A stretch of 31,501 nt of DNA from an uncultured Bacteroidales bacterium (GCA_934725535.1 CAKVBV010000028.1:1-31501), one strand, 5' to 3'; positions 13,839 to 23,576 are shown, counted from the stretch's first letter. The notes: generated by a model not told the origin, from the sequence alone. Program-made: numbers and translations.

Positions 13839-14810
13839 TTACTTCTGCTTCAGCCAAGCAAGAATGGCTTTGCGGTTCTCAACAATGGCTGCCACCATAA
13901 GCCCTAACAACCAACCTATTATGATGGCGATGACGGTGCACTTGAAGTAACCGTTCACTGCGCGGGGCTCTACCATGAAATGCGATTGCAGGACTACAGG
14001 AGCGGTGCAGAGAGCCATGCGTTGGTCTGCAAGGTGGAGCATCTCCATCTCGGTGTAGATGTCCTCCAAGAATAGTTTCATCTCGCGACGACCTATGACC
14101 ATACCGGTTTCCCACGGGCTGAACTGTATCTGTTGTGCGGCATTCTGTGCGAAATAGAAACAGGAGGTCAGGCTGTCGAGTTTCTCAAGTTGGTCATGGT
14201 GGAAGCGGGTCTCGCGCTCGAGATTGCTGCGATATACGGAATAGAGTCGGGTGATGTACGGGCGCGAGTTGAGGTAGCGGAGGATGCCCTCCTCGATAGC
14301 AGGCACGCTGTTCGGGTTCTTGGTGCGGAACTGCAGCGCAAGCATATAGGGCATGTGGACGAGGTTGGTGTCCATGCGAGTGACATTGTTCTTGTAGTCA
14401 ATGTAATCCACGAGGCTATCTCCCAGGCAGTCAATGACATCGAAAGTCTTGAAGTGCGACACCGACCATGCAATGTCGGGGCTGACGCCCAACATGGCAG
14501 GCAGGTTCTGCTTTTCGGACAGGCGGTGGGATTTGTCGAGTGCCATGTATTCGTTGCGGACAATGTCATTGGTGACGCCATTGAGGGTGGCAATGGCATT
14601 GACCTTGTACATCCGGTTGGCGGGGCGGGCATAGTAAAGCCCGAGGGCTACGCAGGCAGCCACTACGATAAGCACTATCCACCATTGGCGGAAAGTGAGG
14701 CGCAGCATGCGCGTGATAAGTCGCCAAAGCCACATAAAGCACTTGCCAATCCACTGAAAGAATGCGCGGCAAAGGTCAAAGAGATTCATTTCTCGCTGTT
14801 GTTGTTCCAT
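13839..14810 (-). CDS. Wzz-like chain-length determinant family membrane protein
   Basis: A probable inner-membrane polysaccharide co-polymerase-like protein. One transmembrane segment lies at about residues 45-62 (WWIVLIVVAACVALGLYYA) and a second near the C-terminus (CTVIAIIIGWLLGLMVAAIV), with a large periplasmic segment between them that includes a helical stretch. This is the Wzz topology. The proline-rich motif before the second segment is weak (EPRAVNGY), so a different function of the same fold is possible. The N-terminal 40 residues are Trp/Phe-rich and may be amphipathic. It sits 48 nt behind ftsZ and 6 nt before the ComF-like gene, with no O-antigen genes nearby. Confidence 0.75.
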   Translation of the reverse strand: MEQQQREMNLFDLCRAFFQWIGKCFMWLWRLITRMLRLTFRQWWIVLIVVAACVALGLYYARPANRMYKVNAIATLNGVTNDIVRNEYMALDKSHRLSEKQNLPAMLGVSPDIAWSVSHFKTFDVIDCLGDSLVDYIDYKNNVTRMDTNLVHMPYMLALQFRTKNPNSVPAIEEGILRYLNSRPYITRLYSVYRSNLERETRFHHDQLEKLDSLTSCFYFAQNAAQQIQFSPWETGMVIGRREMKLFLEDIYTEMEMLHLADQRMALCTAPVVLQSHFMVEPRAVNGYFKCTVIAIIIGWLLGLMVAAIVENRKAILAWLKQK

Positions 14811-14858
14811 ATCTGTTGGTTGTGATTAGTCTATGGGTTCTACATAATAAGGTGCACA

Positions 14859-16151
14859 TTATTTGCGCCCGCGCATCCAGCCACGGAAGAAACTGCCGCT
14901 GTCATGCGGAGCAGACGGTGTGTGGTGTGTGGTGGGTGCGGGACGAGTAGGTTCGGGGTGTGTGGAACCTTGTGGAGAGGGGGCTTGCGTACCGTCCAAG
15001 GATATGATGATTTCGTTGCCGTCTTGTCCTGCAGGGCGCGAAGGCTCTGCGGCGGGTGTCTCCACAGGTTGTGGTTCCGGTTCGGGTTGCTCTTCCTGCG
15101 CAGGCTGAGCGGGTTGCTTGCTGTCCTTGTAGTAGTCGGCAATGGCATCCTCAATGCTCTTGGTGCCTACTGCCTCATTGATACCGGGGATGTCCGATAC
15201 CTCGTAGCCCGTAGCGATGATGGTGACACGGACATTCTCGCCGAGCGTGTCGTCCACCGAGATACCCCACTGCACTTCCACATCTTCGCCTACCTCCTGT
15301 ATGAATTGGTATATCTGGTCGTTCTCCTCCATAATGACAGCATGTTCCTGCGAACAGTATATCTGCAGGAGCACACGACTGGCACCCTTGACATCGCTAT
15401 TGACAAGCGGCGAGTGCAGTGCCTCGTGGATAGCCTGTGTGATACGGTTTTCGCCACTCGCGGTGCCGACACTCATAATGGCAACATTGCCGTTCTTGAG
15501 GGTGTTGTACACATCGGCGAAGTCGGTGTTGATATACCCGGGTACGGTGATAATCTCCGCCACTGCCCGTGCGGCATTAGCCACCACGTCATCGGATTTG
15601 GAGAAAGCATTGAGCATATTGAGGTCTGGATATATCTGGCGCAGTTTCTCATTGTTAATCACGAGGATAGCGTCCACCTGTTCTGCCAGTTGGGCTACAC
15701 CAATCATCGCCTTGCGTATCTTCTTCTTGCCCTCGAAAGCAAAGGGAATAGTCACGATGCCGACGGTGAGGATGTCCATCTCTTTTGCCACCTCTGCCAC
15801 AATCGCAGAAGCACCCGTACCTGTGCCACCGCCCATACCGGCGGTAAGGAAGAGCATCTTGGTGCCATCGTTGAGTGCCTCATGTATGCGGTCGCGGTTC
15901 TCCTCTGCGTATTGTTGTGCAACCTCAGGTTTGCCACCTGCACCCAATCCAGGACCCAATTGCAGTTTGGCGGGTACGCTGCTGCGCCCGAGTGCCTGCT
16001 TGTCGGTATTGCAAACGAGGAAAGTGACGTCTTTGATGCCTTGCGAATAGAGGTAGTTGACAGCGTTGCAGCCGCCACCGCCCACACCCATCACCTTGAT
16101 GATAGCGTCCTGCGCGAGGTCGAGGTCAATTGTGTTGATTACATCGTACAT
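14859..16151 (-). CDS. ftsZ: Cell division GTPase FtsZ
   Basis: The tubulin-like GTPase that forms the Z ring. The GTPase core is complete: MGVGGGGCNAVNYL at residues 21-34, the G-rich loop GGGTGTG at 107-113, and INTDFADV in the T7 loop with its catalytic Asp. The core ends near residue 345. A Pro/Gln/Glu-rich linker of about 75 residues follows. The extreme C-terminus is FFRGWMRGRK, which does not show the usual acidic-proline-hydrophobic peptide that binds FtsA. It is the fourth gene of murC-ftsQ-ftsA-ftsZ, 27 nt behind ftsA. Confidence 0.97.
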   Translation of the reverse strand: MYDVINTIDLDLAQDAIIKVMGVGGGGCNAVNYLYSQGIKDVTFLVCNTDKQALGRSSVPAKLQLGPGLGAGGKPEVAQQYAEENRDRIHEALNDGTKMLFLTAGMGGGTGTGASAIVAEVAKEMDILTVGIVTIPFAFEGKKKIRKAMIGVAQLAEQVDAILVINNEKLRQIYPDLNMLNAFSKSDDVVANAARAVAEIITVPGYINTDFADVYNTLKNGNVAIMSVGTASGENRITQAIHEALHSPLVNSDVKGASRVLLQIYCSQEHAVIMEENDQIYQFIQEVGEDVEVQWGISVDDTLGENVRVTIIATGYEVSDIPGINEAVGTKSIEDAIADYYKDSKQPAQPAQEEQPEPEPQPVETPAAEPSRPAGQDGNEIIISLDGTQAPSPQGSTHPEPTRPAPTTHHTPSAPHDSGSFFRGWMRGRK

Positions 16152-16178
16152 ATAGTTCGTATTTACGTTGTTGCTAAT

Positions 16179-17456
16179 TTAGTAGTTGTCGTTCTGAGCG
16201 GAGAAGATGTCCAAAGTGCCATCCTTGATTTTGTCCAGCAACCCCTTCTTGGGCGCATGGAGAGGTGCTTCGGGGTGATTGGCACGGTAGTTGGCACCGA
16301 GCAGCAAGGTTCCCACCAGCGATGAATAGACGGGTGCGCACATATCGTCGGGCGTGTCGGGTGTGAGGAACATCGCATGCGAACCGTACATGACGGGGAT
16401 GCCGGTCTTGGTCTGAATGTACTGCTCCACGCCCTGCAACATAGATGCACCGCCTGTGATATAGAGTACGCCGATACGGTCTTCGTAATCACGAAGTACC
16501 TGCAAGACAGGGTCCAAGATTCGGTCTAACCCAGCAGCGATGACAGCAGCCACTTCGCGGGTGTCCATAACGATTTCCCCACCACTTGCGGGTGCGGGTA
16601 TGCGCATACGGTAGTTGGTCTCGACCATGTCGGGCGAGGCAAAGCCGTAACTGCATTTGAGTTTCTCAGCATAAGGCAGGCTCATGCCTTGTGCCTCGAT
16701 GTCGCGCGAGATGTCGTATCCGCCTTGTGGCACCACCTTGTTGCAAAGATATTGGTTGCCCTTGTATATGGTGAGGGTGGTAGTCTGCGCACCCATATCG
16801 AGAATGGCGCACCCGCGTGGCAGGTCTTCGTCTGCGGCTAAAGCACATAATAGTGCATCGGGGCGGACATAGATATGCTCGAGGTGCTTGGTGGAACGGT
16901 CGAAACTATCCAACACTTTCTGCTCCAGTTCGCGCAATCCGACAAAAGCAGTGAAATGGGTCTCTACGAGTGCGGCACGCTGTTCGGGAGCGGGTATGTC
17001 GTCCTGCTCTTTGCCATCGAGAACGAAATAGGTGGGTATGAGGTCAAGTACCGCCACTTTGGGGTTGTTCGCTTCTATTTTCTGCTTGCACTCCGCTTCC
17101 ATCTCATCAAGGAGTTCCTGCGAGACTTCGCGTTTGCGCACCTGGTCGCGCTTGGAGAATACGTCCACAATCTGCATGGTCCGCCCACCGACACACACAA
17201 ACGCCGATGGGAGTGTCTCTACCTTAATGCGATTGGCAAGCAACTTGAGCGTTTCGCTAATGGTAAAGCCCGCGTTGCTGCTGTTATTGACAATGCCGCG
17301 TTCCACACAGGGGAACTTGCCCGAAGCCTCCACGCCCAAGATGCGCAACATACCGTTGTCGGTATATTCCGCCGCCATTGCACGTACGGAGTCACTGCCG
17401 AGGTCGATAGCCACGAGAGGTGTGGGCTGTAGTGATTGTTGTTTTTTCTTTGCCAT
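16179..17456 (-). CDS. ftsA: Cell division protein FtsA
   Basis: An actin-like ATPase that tethers FtsZ to the inner membrane and recruits later division proteins. The 425-residue product has the phosphate-1 motif VAIDLGSDSVRAM at residues 14-26, the phosphate-2 motif AILDMGAQTTTLTIY, and the adenosine motif LYITGGASMLQGV. The C-terminus (KKGLLDKIKDGTLDIF) could form the amphipathic membrane helix, though it is short and followed by AQNDNY. It lies 14 nt behind ftsQ and 27 nt ahead of ftsZ. Confidence 0.95.
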   Translation of the reverse strand: MAKKKQQSLQPTPLVAIDLGSDSVRAMAAEYTDNGMLRILGVEASGKFPCVERGIVNNSSNAGFTISETLKLLANRIKVETLPSAFVCVGGRTMQIVDVFSKRDQVRKREVSQELLDEMEAECKQKIEANNPKVAVLDLIPTYFVLDGKEQDDIPAPEQRAALVETHFTAFVGLRELEQKVLDSFDRSTKHLEHIYVRPDALLCALAADEDLPRGCAILDMGAQTTTLTIYKGNQYLCNKVVPQGGYDISRDIEAQGMSLPYAEKLKCSYGFASPDMVETNYRMRIPAPASGGEIVMDTREVAAVIAAGLDRILDPVLQVLRDYEDRIGVLYITGGASMLQGVEQYIQTKTGIPVMYGSHAMFLTPDTPDDMCAPVYSSLVGTLLLGANYRANHPEAPLHAPKKGLLDKIKDGTLDIFSAQNDNY

Positions 17457-17470
17457 GCGCCTGATAGTGA

Positions 17471-18208
17471 TTATTTGCGTCCCACCACTTGCCCTGCGAA
17501 CCGGAGGTCGTATTCGCTGTAGTCGGGGTAGCCTATAAGGTCGAAGCCGTGGGTATAGAGTTTCTGTAACTTGTTCATCTTCTGCGGATAACCTTCCAAC
17601 TCTCCAAGCAGTATGCGCGTGGGCATATCGCGTTGGGTGAGTATGATATGGCGCGGACTATTGACTTGCACACGCTGTATGCGTGTGCTCCAATAGTCAT
17701 CGTGAGCCAGCCATTGCGCCATATCGAAGTATTCTTCGGCGGCGGCACGCCTGCTGACAGCCCCTTCGAGTGTCAGCACGTTGACTTTGACAGAGGCACG
17801 CATGGGCATTATCTTGCGGTCGCTGTCCACGTAATAGCAACCATCGTTTGCCACCACATAGATGACGGGGATACGCTGCGTAACTTTCACATACACAATG
17901 TTCCGTGGCGACTTGTAGCACTCTGCAGTGCGAATGAGGTCGTGGTGGAGCAGGCATTGCTCCACGGCGGCACAGTCAATCTCGTCCATGGGTTTGCCCA
18001 AAAACTCAAAGCCCGCACGGGTGAGGTAGGTCTGCAAGTCCTCGGCAGTAACGAACCGGCGTGCGATGCTGTCCTGCACCTCTATATATACGTGCGCGCA
18101 AGGGGCATTGGCAGGTTGGCGCGAGGTCCACACGCCTGCCACCAAGCCATACACAATACCTATAGCGGCAAGCACGGAGAATACTATGTTGCGGGCTTTA
18201 TGACTCAT
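17471..18208 (-). CDS. ftsQ: Cell division protein FtsQ
   Basis: A bitopic inner-membrane division protein with one N-terminal membrane segment (NIVFSVLAAIGIVYGLVAGV). A POTRA-like periplasmic region follows at residues about 38-110 (VQDSIARRFVTAEDLQTYL, then IDCAAVEQCLLHHDLIRTAECYK) and a beta domain that includes VTQRIPVIYV and GCYYVDSDRKIM. Its place between murC and ftsA confirms the call, as FtsQ is poorly conserved in sequence. Its ATG overlaps the murC stop in an ATGA arrangement, indicating translational coupling. The length of 245 residues is normal for Bacteroidetes. Confidence 0.93.
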   Translation of the reverse strand: MSHKARNIVFSVLAAIGIVYGLVAGVWTSRQPANAPCAHVYIEVQDSIARRFVTAEDLQTYLTRAGFEFLGKPMDEIDCAAVEQCLLHHDLIRTAECYKSPRNIVYVKVTQRIPVIYVVANDGCYYVDSDRKIMPMRASVKVNVLTLEGAVSRRAAAEEYFDMAQWLAHDDYWSTRIQRVQVNSPRHIILTQRDMPTRILLGELEGYPQKMNKLQKLYTHGFDLIGYPDYSEYDLRFAGQVVGRK

Positions 18209-19620
18209 GCTTGCAGGGCTTTGGTTATATCGGGTACTAAGCGGTCTATATCACCGGCACCGAGTGTGATGACAGCACAAGACTGATGCTGTGTGGCACA
18301 TTCGCGGGTACGTGCGGCAAGGTAAGGCACCAGTTGCTCTTTGCTTACGAGGGCTTTGGCGCATGTTATCTTGCTGTATAGCAGTTCACTTGTGACGCCC
18401 TTGATAGGTTCCTCGCGTGCGGGATAGATAGGCAACAGCACCACCTCGTCCAACAGGCTCAATACTTTTGCAAAGTCATCGGCAAAGTCCCGCGTGCGTG
18501 TATAGAGGTGCGGTTGGAAGACTCCTATCAGATGTCGCTCGGGGTATAGCCGGCGTACGGACTCGATGCTTGCGCGTAACTCAGTGGGATGGTGGGCATA
18601 GTCGTCAATATACGCCACCTGCGGGGTGTTGATATGCACATTGAAGCGTCTGTACACGCCATGGTAGGTGGATAGTCCTGTGCGCAGTTCGTCGTCGGTG
18701 GCACCAGCCAAGTGCGCGATAGCCATAGCGGCAACGCTGTTCTCTATGTTCACCCACACCGGCACACCCAACTGCATATCATTCAGCACATTATCGGGCG
18801 TGTGATAGTCGAAGATTATCTGCCCATCTGCCACACGGATATGGTCGGCATAGAAGTCTGCCTGTTCGTCCACCGCATAGGTATATACGTGCTTTGCACC
18901 TGCTGTCCCGAGTGCAGGAATGGCATTCAATACGCTTTTCTTCACCACCAACGCCTCCTGTATCAACGAGGCATAGTGCACGAAACTGTCCATGTAAGCG
19001 AGCGGGGTGCCGTAGATGTCGAGATGGTCGGGATCCACACTGGTGATAACCGACATATAGGGCGACAAATGGTGGAATGAGCGGTCGTATTCGTCCGCCT
19101 CCACCACCACGAAATCACTGCGGTCGTCCAACAGCAGGTTGCTGTGGTAGTTGTTGGAAATACCGCCCAAAAAGGCGTTGGCACCGACATGGGAGGCATG
19201 CAAGATATGCGCTAGTATGGTGGAAGTGGTGGTCTTGCCATGGGTGCCTGCCACACAGAGGGCACGCATAGTGCGGGTGACCAATCCTAATGTCTCCGCA
19301 CGCTTCTGAATGGTGAAACCGTGGTCACGGAAGTATTGGTAGATAGGTTCATCAACAGGCACCGCAGGGGTGCGAACCACAATGGTGTCGTCGGGTGACA
19401 ACTGCTCCACTCCGTGGATGTCATCGCTATATTGGACATCTATTCCCTCTTGTTCCAGTTCTCTTGTTAGCGGCGAAGGCGTACGGTCGTAGCCCATGAC
19501 GTGCTTGCCCTGCGCCGCAAAATACCGCGCAAGAGCACTCATGCCAATGCCTCCGATGCCGAGGAAATAGAACGTATGTATTGTTGCTTTACTATCCGTC
19601 ATAGTTATTTTTTCTTTCAT
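18205..19620 (-). CDS. murC: UDP-N-acetylmuramate-L-alanine ligase
   Basis: The cytoplasmic ligase that adds L-Ala to UDP-MurNAc in peptidoglycan synthesis. The product starts with a Rossmann-type loop GIGGIGMSALARYF. It has the ATP-binding GTHGKTT at residues 125-131, EADEYDRSF, and SVDPDHLDIYG, with the C-terminal domain DDYAHHPTELRASI. Met 1 at 19620 gives 471 residues; Met 7 at 19602 is an equally plausible start. A good promoter lies just upstream, so in this genome murC starts its own unit instead of following murG. ftsQ overlaps its stop by 4 nt. Confidence 0.95.
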   Translation of the reverse strand: MKEKITMTDSKATIHTFYFLGIGGIGMSALARYFAAQGKHVMGYDRTPSPLTRELEQEGIDVQYSDDIHGVEQLSPDDTIVVRTPAVPVDEPIYQYFRDHGFTIQKRAETLGLVTRTMRALCVAGTHGKTTTSTILAHILHASHVGANAFLGGISNNYHSNLLLDDRSDFVVVEADEYDRSFHHLSPYMSVITSVDPDHLDIYGTPLAYMDSFVHYASLIQEALVVKKSVLNAIPALGTAGAKHVYTYAVDEQADFYADHIRVADGQIIFDYHTPDNVLNDMQLGVPVWVNIENSVAAMAIAHLAGATDDELRTGLSTYHGVYRRFNVHINTPQVAYIDDYAHHPTELRASIESVRRLYPERHLIGVFQPHLYTRTRDFADDFAKVLSLLDEVVLLPIYPAREEPIKGVTSELLYSKITCAKALVSKEQLVPYLAARTRECATQHQSCAVITLGAGDIDRLVPDITKALQA

Positions 19621-19657
19621 TATCGCGTCTGCCTGACCCTCGCAGACATCAAGCTTG

Positions 19658-19689
19658 CAAAGTTACACTTTTTATCGCACATATACAAC
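19658..19689 (-). promoter_or_regulatory. Promoter of murC-ftsQ-ftsA-ftsZ
   Basis: On the minus strand, GTTG (19689-19686), a 20-nt spacer and TAACTTTG (19665-19658). The -7 box is perfect and the -33 box has TTG. Transcription from about 19652 gives a leader of about 32 nt. Confidence 0.72.
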
Positions 19690-19702
19690 CTAAAAAAACA
19701 CA

Positions 19703-20770
19703 TCACTCTTGCTTCTTAAACAACAACGGGACCTTCGCGCCATTCATATTCATTGGCACCTTTACCTCACTTGCCGATACAGCCTCAAACACCACCGAGT
19801 AACCTGCGACCGATACCGTATCTCCGCCTAAGCCCTCATTATTTCCATCCAACTCAAACGCACCACGACCGGCATAGCAACTATAGTACGTTACTCCTGA
19901 CACTGTGCCTGTACTGGAAAGACCTGCCCGTTCTGCCATATCTGCAGGCAATACGTAAGTCAGCAGACAAGTATTATCCTGTTGCACCACAGCCGTTAGG
20001 GAGACCATACCCATTACACTTGCCTGCCACGTTCCCTCCATACGCAAACCATAGTCTTGAACAGCCACCTCGCGAACAAACACCACTTCTTCGTTCACAA
20101 CCATACTATCGCCATGTACCACCAACGGCACATCTTCCGTCTCACCCTCAATAGAAATATGTATCACACCTTCACCTGTGAATGCATCATAATTCGTTAT
20201 CTTTGCCCCAATGCCCATTGACTCCTCTCCATATATGGTAATAGGCATCACATCACTATCATCAGGCGCATACACCAGCATAGACATACAATCTTTTTGC
20301 CCCTGCACTGATTGTCTTTCGCGCCAACACCCCTCCAAACTGCCGCACTCCGGTATGACTGGCTTCACTCCACGATACAACATCACATCGCCTGCTGCCA
20401 CAGACACTACTATCACCGTATCGTTTTGCGCCTGCAGAGGCAGCTGAACACCCTGCCCATGCAAACTGCCATTCCCCTCTGACGGATAATACAATAGTTC
20501 CATCTTGTCTGTACCGTCCAAACGCCCGTTTATATAATGCGTCCACACGGCTTGCATAGGGTACAGAGGCGAGGTACGCTTGTGCGTATGCCGCAGTGTG
20601 GAATCTCCACCCACTTCCAATGCATACCAACTATTTGTTGCATCAGGCTTACTTGCCCAATAACCATTGAGGTTACGCGGATAACTACTCTCAACCGTAT
20701 TATCACACCCCGACGTCCCCAACAACACCGCTGCACAGACAGCAAACAACCACATTTTCTTTACATTCAT
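19703..20770 (-). CDS. Lipoprotein of unknown function
   Basis: The 355-residue product begins MNVKKMWLFAVCAAVLLGTSGC, a lipoprotein signal peptide with a lipobox ending at Cys 22. The mature part is beta-rich and seems to be made of repeated units. LNGYWASKPDATNSWYALEV, GCWRERQSVQGQKDC and MEGTWQASVMGMVSLTAVV each begin with a G-x-W pattern typical of calycin-like lipocalin/DUF repeats in Bacteroidetes, so three barrel-like domains are possible. I do not recognise a named family. It has its own promoter about 115 nt upstream and ends 82 nt before murC. Its partner proteins are unknown. Confidence 0.8.
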   Translation of the reverse strand: MNVKKMWLFAVCAAVLLGTSGCDNTVESSYPRNLNGYWASKPDATNSWYALEVGGDSTLRHTHKRTSPLYPMQAVWTHYINGRLDGTDKMELLYYPSEGNGSLHGQGVQLPLQAQNDTVIVVSVAAGDVMLYRGVKPVIPECGSLEGCWRERQSVQGQKDCMSMLVYAPDDSDVMPITIYGEESMGIGAKITNYDAFTGEGVIHISIEGETEDVPLVVHGDSMVVNEEVVFVREVAVQDYGLRMEGTWQASVMGMVSLTAVVQQDNTCLLTYVLPADMAERAGLSSTGTVSGVTYYSCYAGRGAFELDGNNEGLGGDTVSVAGYSVVFEAVSASEVKVPMNMNGAKVPLLFKKQE

Positions 20771-20885
20771 ATCCTTACATTTTTATCTTCCACACACCAA
20801 ACCGACAAACAAACACACCATTGCTCTTTCCACAATGGCTGTACATCTGTCTCTATATGCCGCTTCCCTTGTTCAAACGGCACTA

Positions 20886-20917
20886 CAAAGATAATACAAA
20901 AACGAAGAAAATCCAAA
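20886..20917 (-). promoter_or_regulatory. Promoter of the lipoprotein gene
   Basis: On the minus strand, TTTG (20917-20914), a 20-nt spacer and TATCTTTG (20893-20886). It is a full consensus match with a leader of about 110 nt. The rest of the gap 20771-21061 is AT-rich with no gene seen. Confidence 0.8.
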
Positions 20918-21061
20918 TTTTCAATGGCACTTTCTTCGTTTTTTCGCCAAAATGGTGCATTTTGCATTTTCGGCTTATAATGCGCTGAAAATCAATGCAA
21001 ATAAATCTTCATTTTTTCATAGGTTTCCCTGCACTTTTTTCAAGAGCCTTCATTGGCACGA

Positions 21062-23419
21062 CTACCTCACATGCTCACTGATGTAACCGTTCACAAACTC
21101 AACGGTACCATAGTGGTTCTTGATTTGAGCAATCACAGTTACTGCATCACCAACAGTTATAGCGGGTTCTCCTGTATATTTCTGGTTGTCAATATATTTA
21201 AGACGATAGGCAATCATTTCCTGTGTGCCATCGGCATCTTTCATCTTGAAAGTAATGTTGCCATATTGGGAACTTGCTTCCGTTACTTCAGTGATAATAC
21301 CGGCTACCTTATATTGGTCGGCAGTAGTAGCACCTTGCTCCAATTTCTCACCTTCAGCATAAGCCTCTGCCACTGTCAGCACTTTCGGACCTTCTATTGT
21401 GGACAGGTCAAAGGTATTTGTGGTGCGAGTGATATTACCTTGTATCAACTCAAAAGTGCTAACATCATCTTTTACGTAGTTGTACAGACGAGCCTCAATA
21501 GTTACGGTGTCACCTACGCTAATCTGCCTGCCACTAACAAACTTGTCCCCATTGAGCCCCTTGATGTTATAGCAATAGAGTTCGTTGGTACCATTCTCGG
21601 TGATGTAGAATTGTGCAGTGCCATAACTTAAATCAACACCTCTCACGCTCTTTACGATACCACGAACCTTCATCACGCCCGTAGTGTCACTTGCGCCTAA
21701 CTTGGCTCCTGCCTCCAAGGCTTTCGATACAGAGATTTCACCGTCTTGATAACCCAAGTCCACCACTTCGGGGCACAATGTCCACTTGTATTGAGAGGCA
21801 TCGGAGAAATCATAGGTAAGATTTAGCATATTTGCATCGGATGTTAATTGCAGTTCTTCCCATATCACGCCCTGTTTTACCAATACTACGTTTTCCCATG
21901 TACCCGCTTGGCGGAACTTAAAATTAAAGGAATAACCTTCTTGAGCGTCGAAAGTTGCAGTCCAAACAGTGCGTGTTTCGTTTGGTGTCATCAATGTTCC
22001 TCTCCAATCATCAAAATCACCAATAATCTCCATATCATAATCTCCACATGTAGGTGCTTTCACGGTCACACTATATGTCTGTTTCGGAGTACAATCACTC
22101 TTTTGCCAACCGCCGATTTCGATGTATATGACACCGCGGTCACTATTTACTTGTATATTACCATCTGCAGACTTGGAAACAGCGGAGGTGGTGAAATTCA
22201 TATCATAATCCCAATCTACAGCCTGCCCTTGCCAAGCGCCATCATTGGCGTAAATAAGGCATATCTTACCTGCCATATAGTTATCCACATAATTGCCTTC
22301 TTCATTTGTTCCTTCCCAACCGGCAAGACCAACCCTATACTCTGCCGTGTACCAGTTCTTGTAGCCCTCAACAGGAGCAAACTTCAGGCAATTCTCAGGA
22401 CTTGCCTGAGCATTCATTTCACCGTCGCTGTAGGTGTTTTCTCCCGACCATGTAAGACCATCGAAAGAACCTTTGAAAGCAATACCATTACACTCTGTAC
22501 CTTCGGGGATGCGGATCACAAGGCGCACCTTGTTTTCTCCACTATTGTCAAAAGAAGGGATACTCTCCACCGATACACGGCACTGCGCAGTAACATCTCC
22601 GTACTTGGCAGTAATAGTAGCCGTACCTTCGCTGATACCTGTTACCTGTCCGTCCTGACTCACCGTTGCCACAACTGGGTTGTCAGATGTTAATGTACAA
22701 TAACTGGTGATGTCATACCCTTGATTGTCGTAAACCGTTATATTATGGGTATAACCGGTTTTTACTGCTATGTCAGAGGAGTAGAAAGATATGGATGATA
22801 CCTCATACACTACGATGTCATAGGTAGCCGTCAGACTTCCGTGAGTGGCAGAGATGGTGGTTTCTCCGTTGCCTACATACGAAGCCGTTCCTTGCACGTC
22901 AATAGTAACCACATTCGTATTCGAAGATGCCCATACAACCTTCGGCATATCGTACTCGGACGGGTACCAACGCAGTACGCTGGCAAATTGCAAGGGAAAG
23001 AAGTCTTTGCGGAGATATGTAACATTGTTGTCAAAGTACAGACTCTCGATGTCCTTTACTGTCACTATACACGTTTGGCTGCGGTTGCTGAGGGTGGCGG
23101 AGATGATAGCCATACCCGCCTCCAATGCCGTTACTTCGCCTTGCTGGTTGACGGTAGCCACATCCTCGTTGCTGGAGAACCAAAAATAAGTGTTCTCGGG
23201 CAAAGTGTTCTTGCTGAGCGATAGTTGCTGTGTATAGCCCGCCTGCAATATAGCCATACTGGGCTTGACGGTGAAGGTGTTATCTGTCTGCACATTCGCA
23301 GAGAATGTAATGCTGTCCAACTCGGCAGGACTGTAATGCCCGCCTTTCCACAAGTACATTTGTGCCATACTGCTCATACTGATAAGGAGTACGGAAATAA
23401 GTAATGATAACTTTTTCAT
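21062..23419 (-). CDS. Exported multidomain protein with Big_2-like immunoglobulin repeats
   Basis: The 785-residue product has a signal peptide (MKKLSLLISVLLISMSSMAQ) followed by the MYLWKGGHYSPAELDSITF opening seen in many secreted Bacteroidetes proteins. Residues about 50-290 contain three bacterial Ig-like (Big_2) repeats, recognisable by SNEDVATVNQQGEVTALEAG, SNTNVVTIDVQGTASYVGNG and DNPVVATVSQDGQVTGISEG. The middle (about 300-560) is beta-rich, with two related modules. The last 220 residues hold two OB-fold-like units (MKVRGIVKSV and YKVAGIITEV, each followed by YGxxxFxxx and VGDxVTxxA). No obvious T9SS tail is seen. It is probably a surface or periplasmic binding protein of unknown ligand. 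Confidence 0.8.
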   Translation of the reverse strand: MKKLSLLISVLLISMSSMAQMYLWKGGHYSPAELDSITFSANVQTDNTFTVKPSMAILQAGYTQQLSLSKNTLPENTYFWFSSNEDVATVNQQGEVTALEAGMAIISATLSNRSQTCIVTVKDIESLYFDNNVTYLRKDFFPLQFASVLRWYPSEYDMPKVVWASSNTNVVTIDVQGTASYVGNGETTISATHGSLTATYDIVVYEVSSISFYSSDIAVKTGYTHNITVYDNQGYDITSYCTLTSDNPVVATVSQDGQVTGISEGTATITAKYGDVTAQCRVSVESIPSFDNSGENKVRLVIRIPEGTECNGIAFKGSFDGLTWSGENTYSDGEMNAQASPENCLKFAPVEGYKNWYTAEYRVGLAGWEGTNEEGNYVDNYMAGKICLIYANDGAWQGQAVDWDYDMNFTTSAVSKSADGNIQVNSDRGVIYIEIGGWQKSDCTPKQTYSVTVKAPTCGDYDMEIIGDFDDWRGTLMTPNETRTVWTATFDAQEGYSFNFKFRQAGTWENVVLVKQGVIWEELQLTSDANMLNLTYDFSDASQYKWTLCPEVVDLGYQDGEISVSKALEAGAKLGASDTTGVMKVRGIVKSVRGVDLSYGTAQFYITENGTNELYCYNIKGLNGDKFVSGRQISVGDTVTIEARLYNYVKDDVSTFELIQGNITRTTNTFDLSTIEGPKVLTVAEAYAEGEKLEQGATTADQYKVAGIITEVTEASSQYGNITFKMKDADGTQEMIAYRLKYIDNQKYTGEPAITVGDAVTVIAQIKNHYGTVEFVNGYISEHVR

Positions 23420-23576
23420 AATGCTATTTCTTTATCAAATTTCGATTATTTGCTTTAGTATATGCTATGGGATATTCTTGAGTAGTTTGTGGTATCAATG
23501 GATGTGGCAAGCACAATTATATGCAAACACGCCGATTTTCTTTTTCATCCTAACAATGCCACCTCAAAACGGTATA

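Noticed and set aside
14904..16325. A 473-codon plus-strand open frame opposite ftsZ and ftsA
   Set aside because: It is antisense to two certain genes and crosses their junction; no family features.
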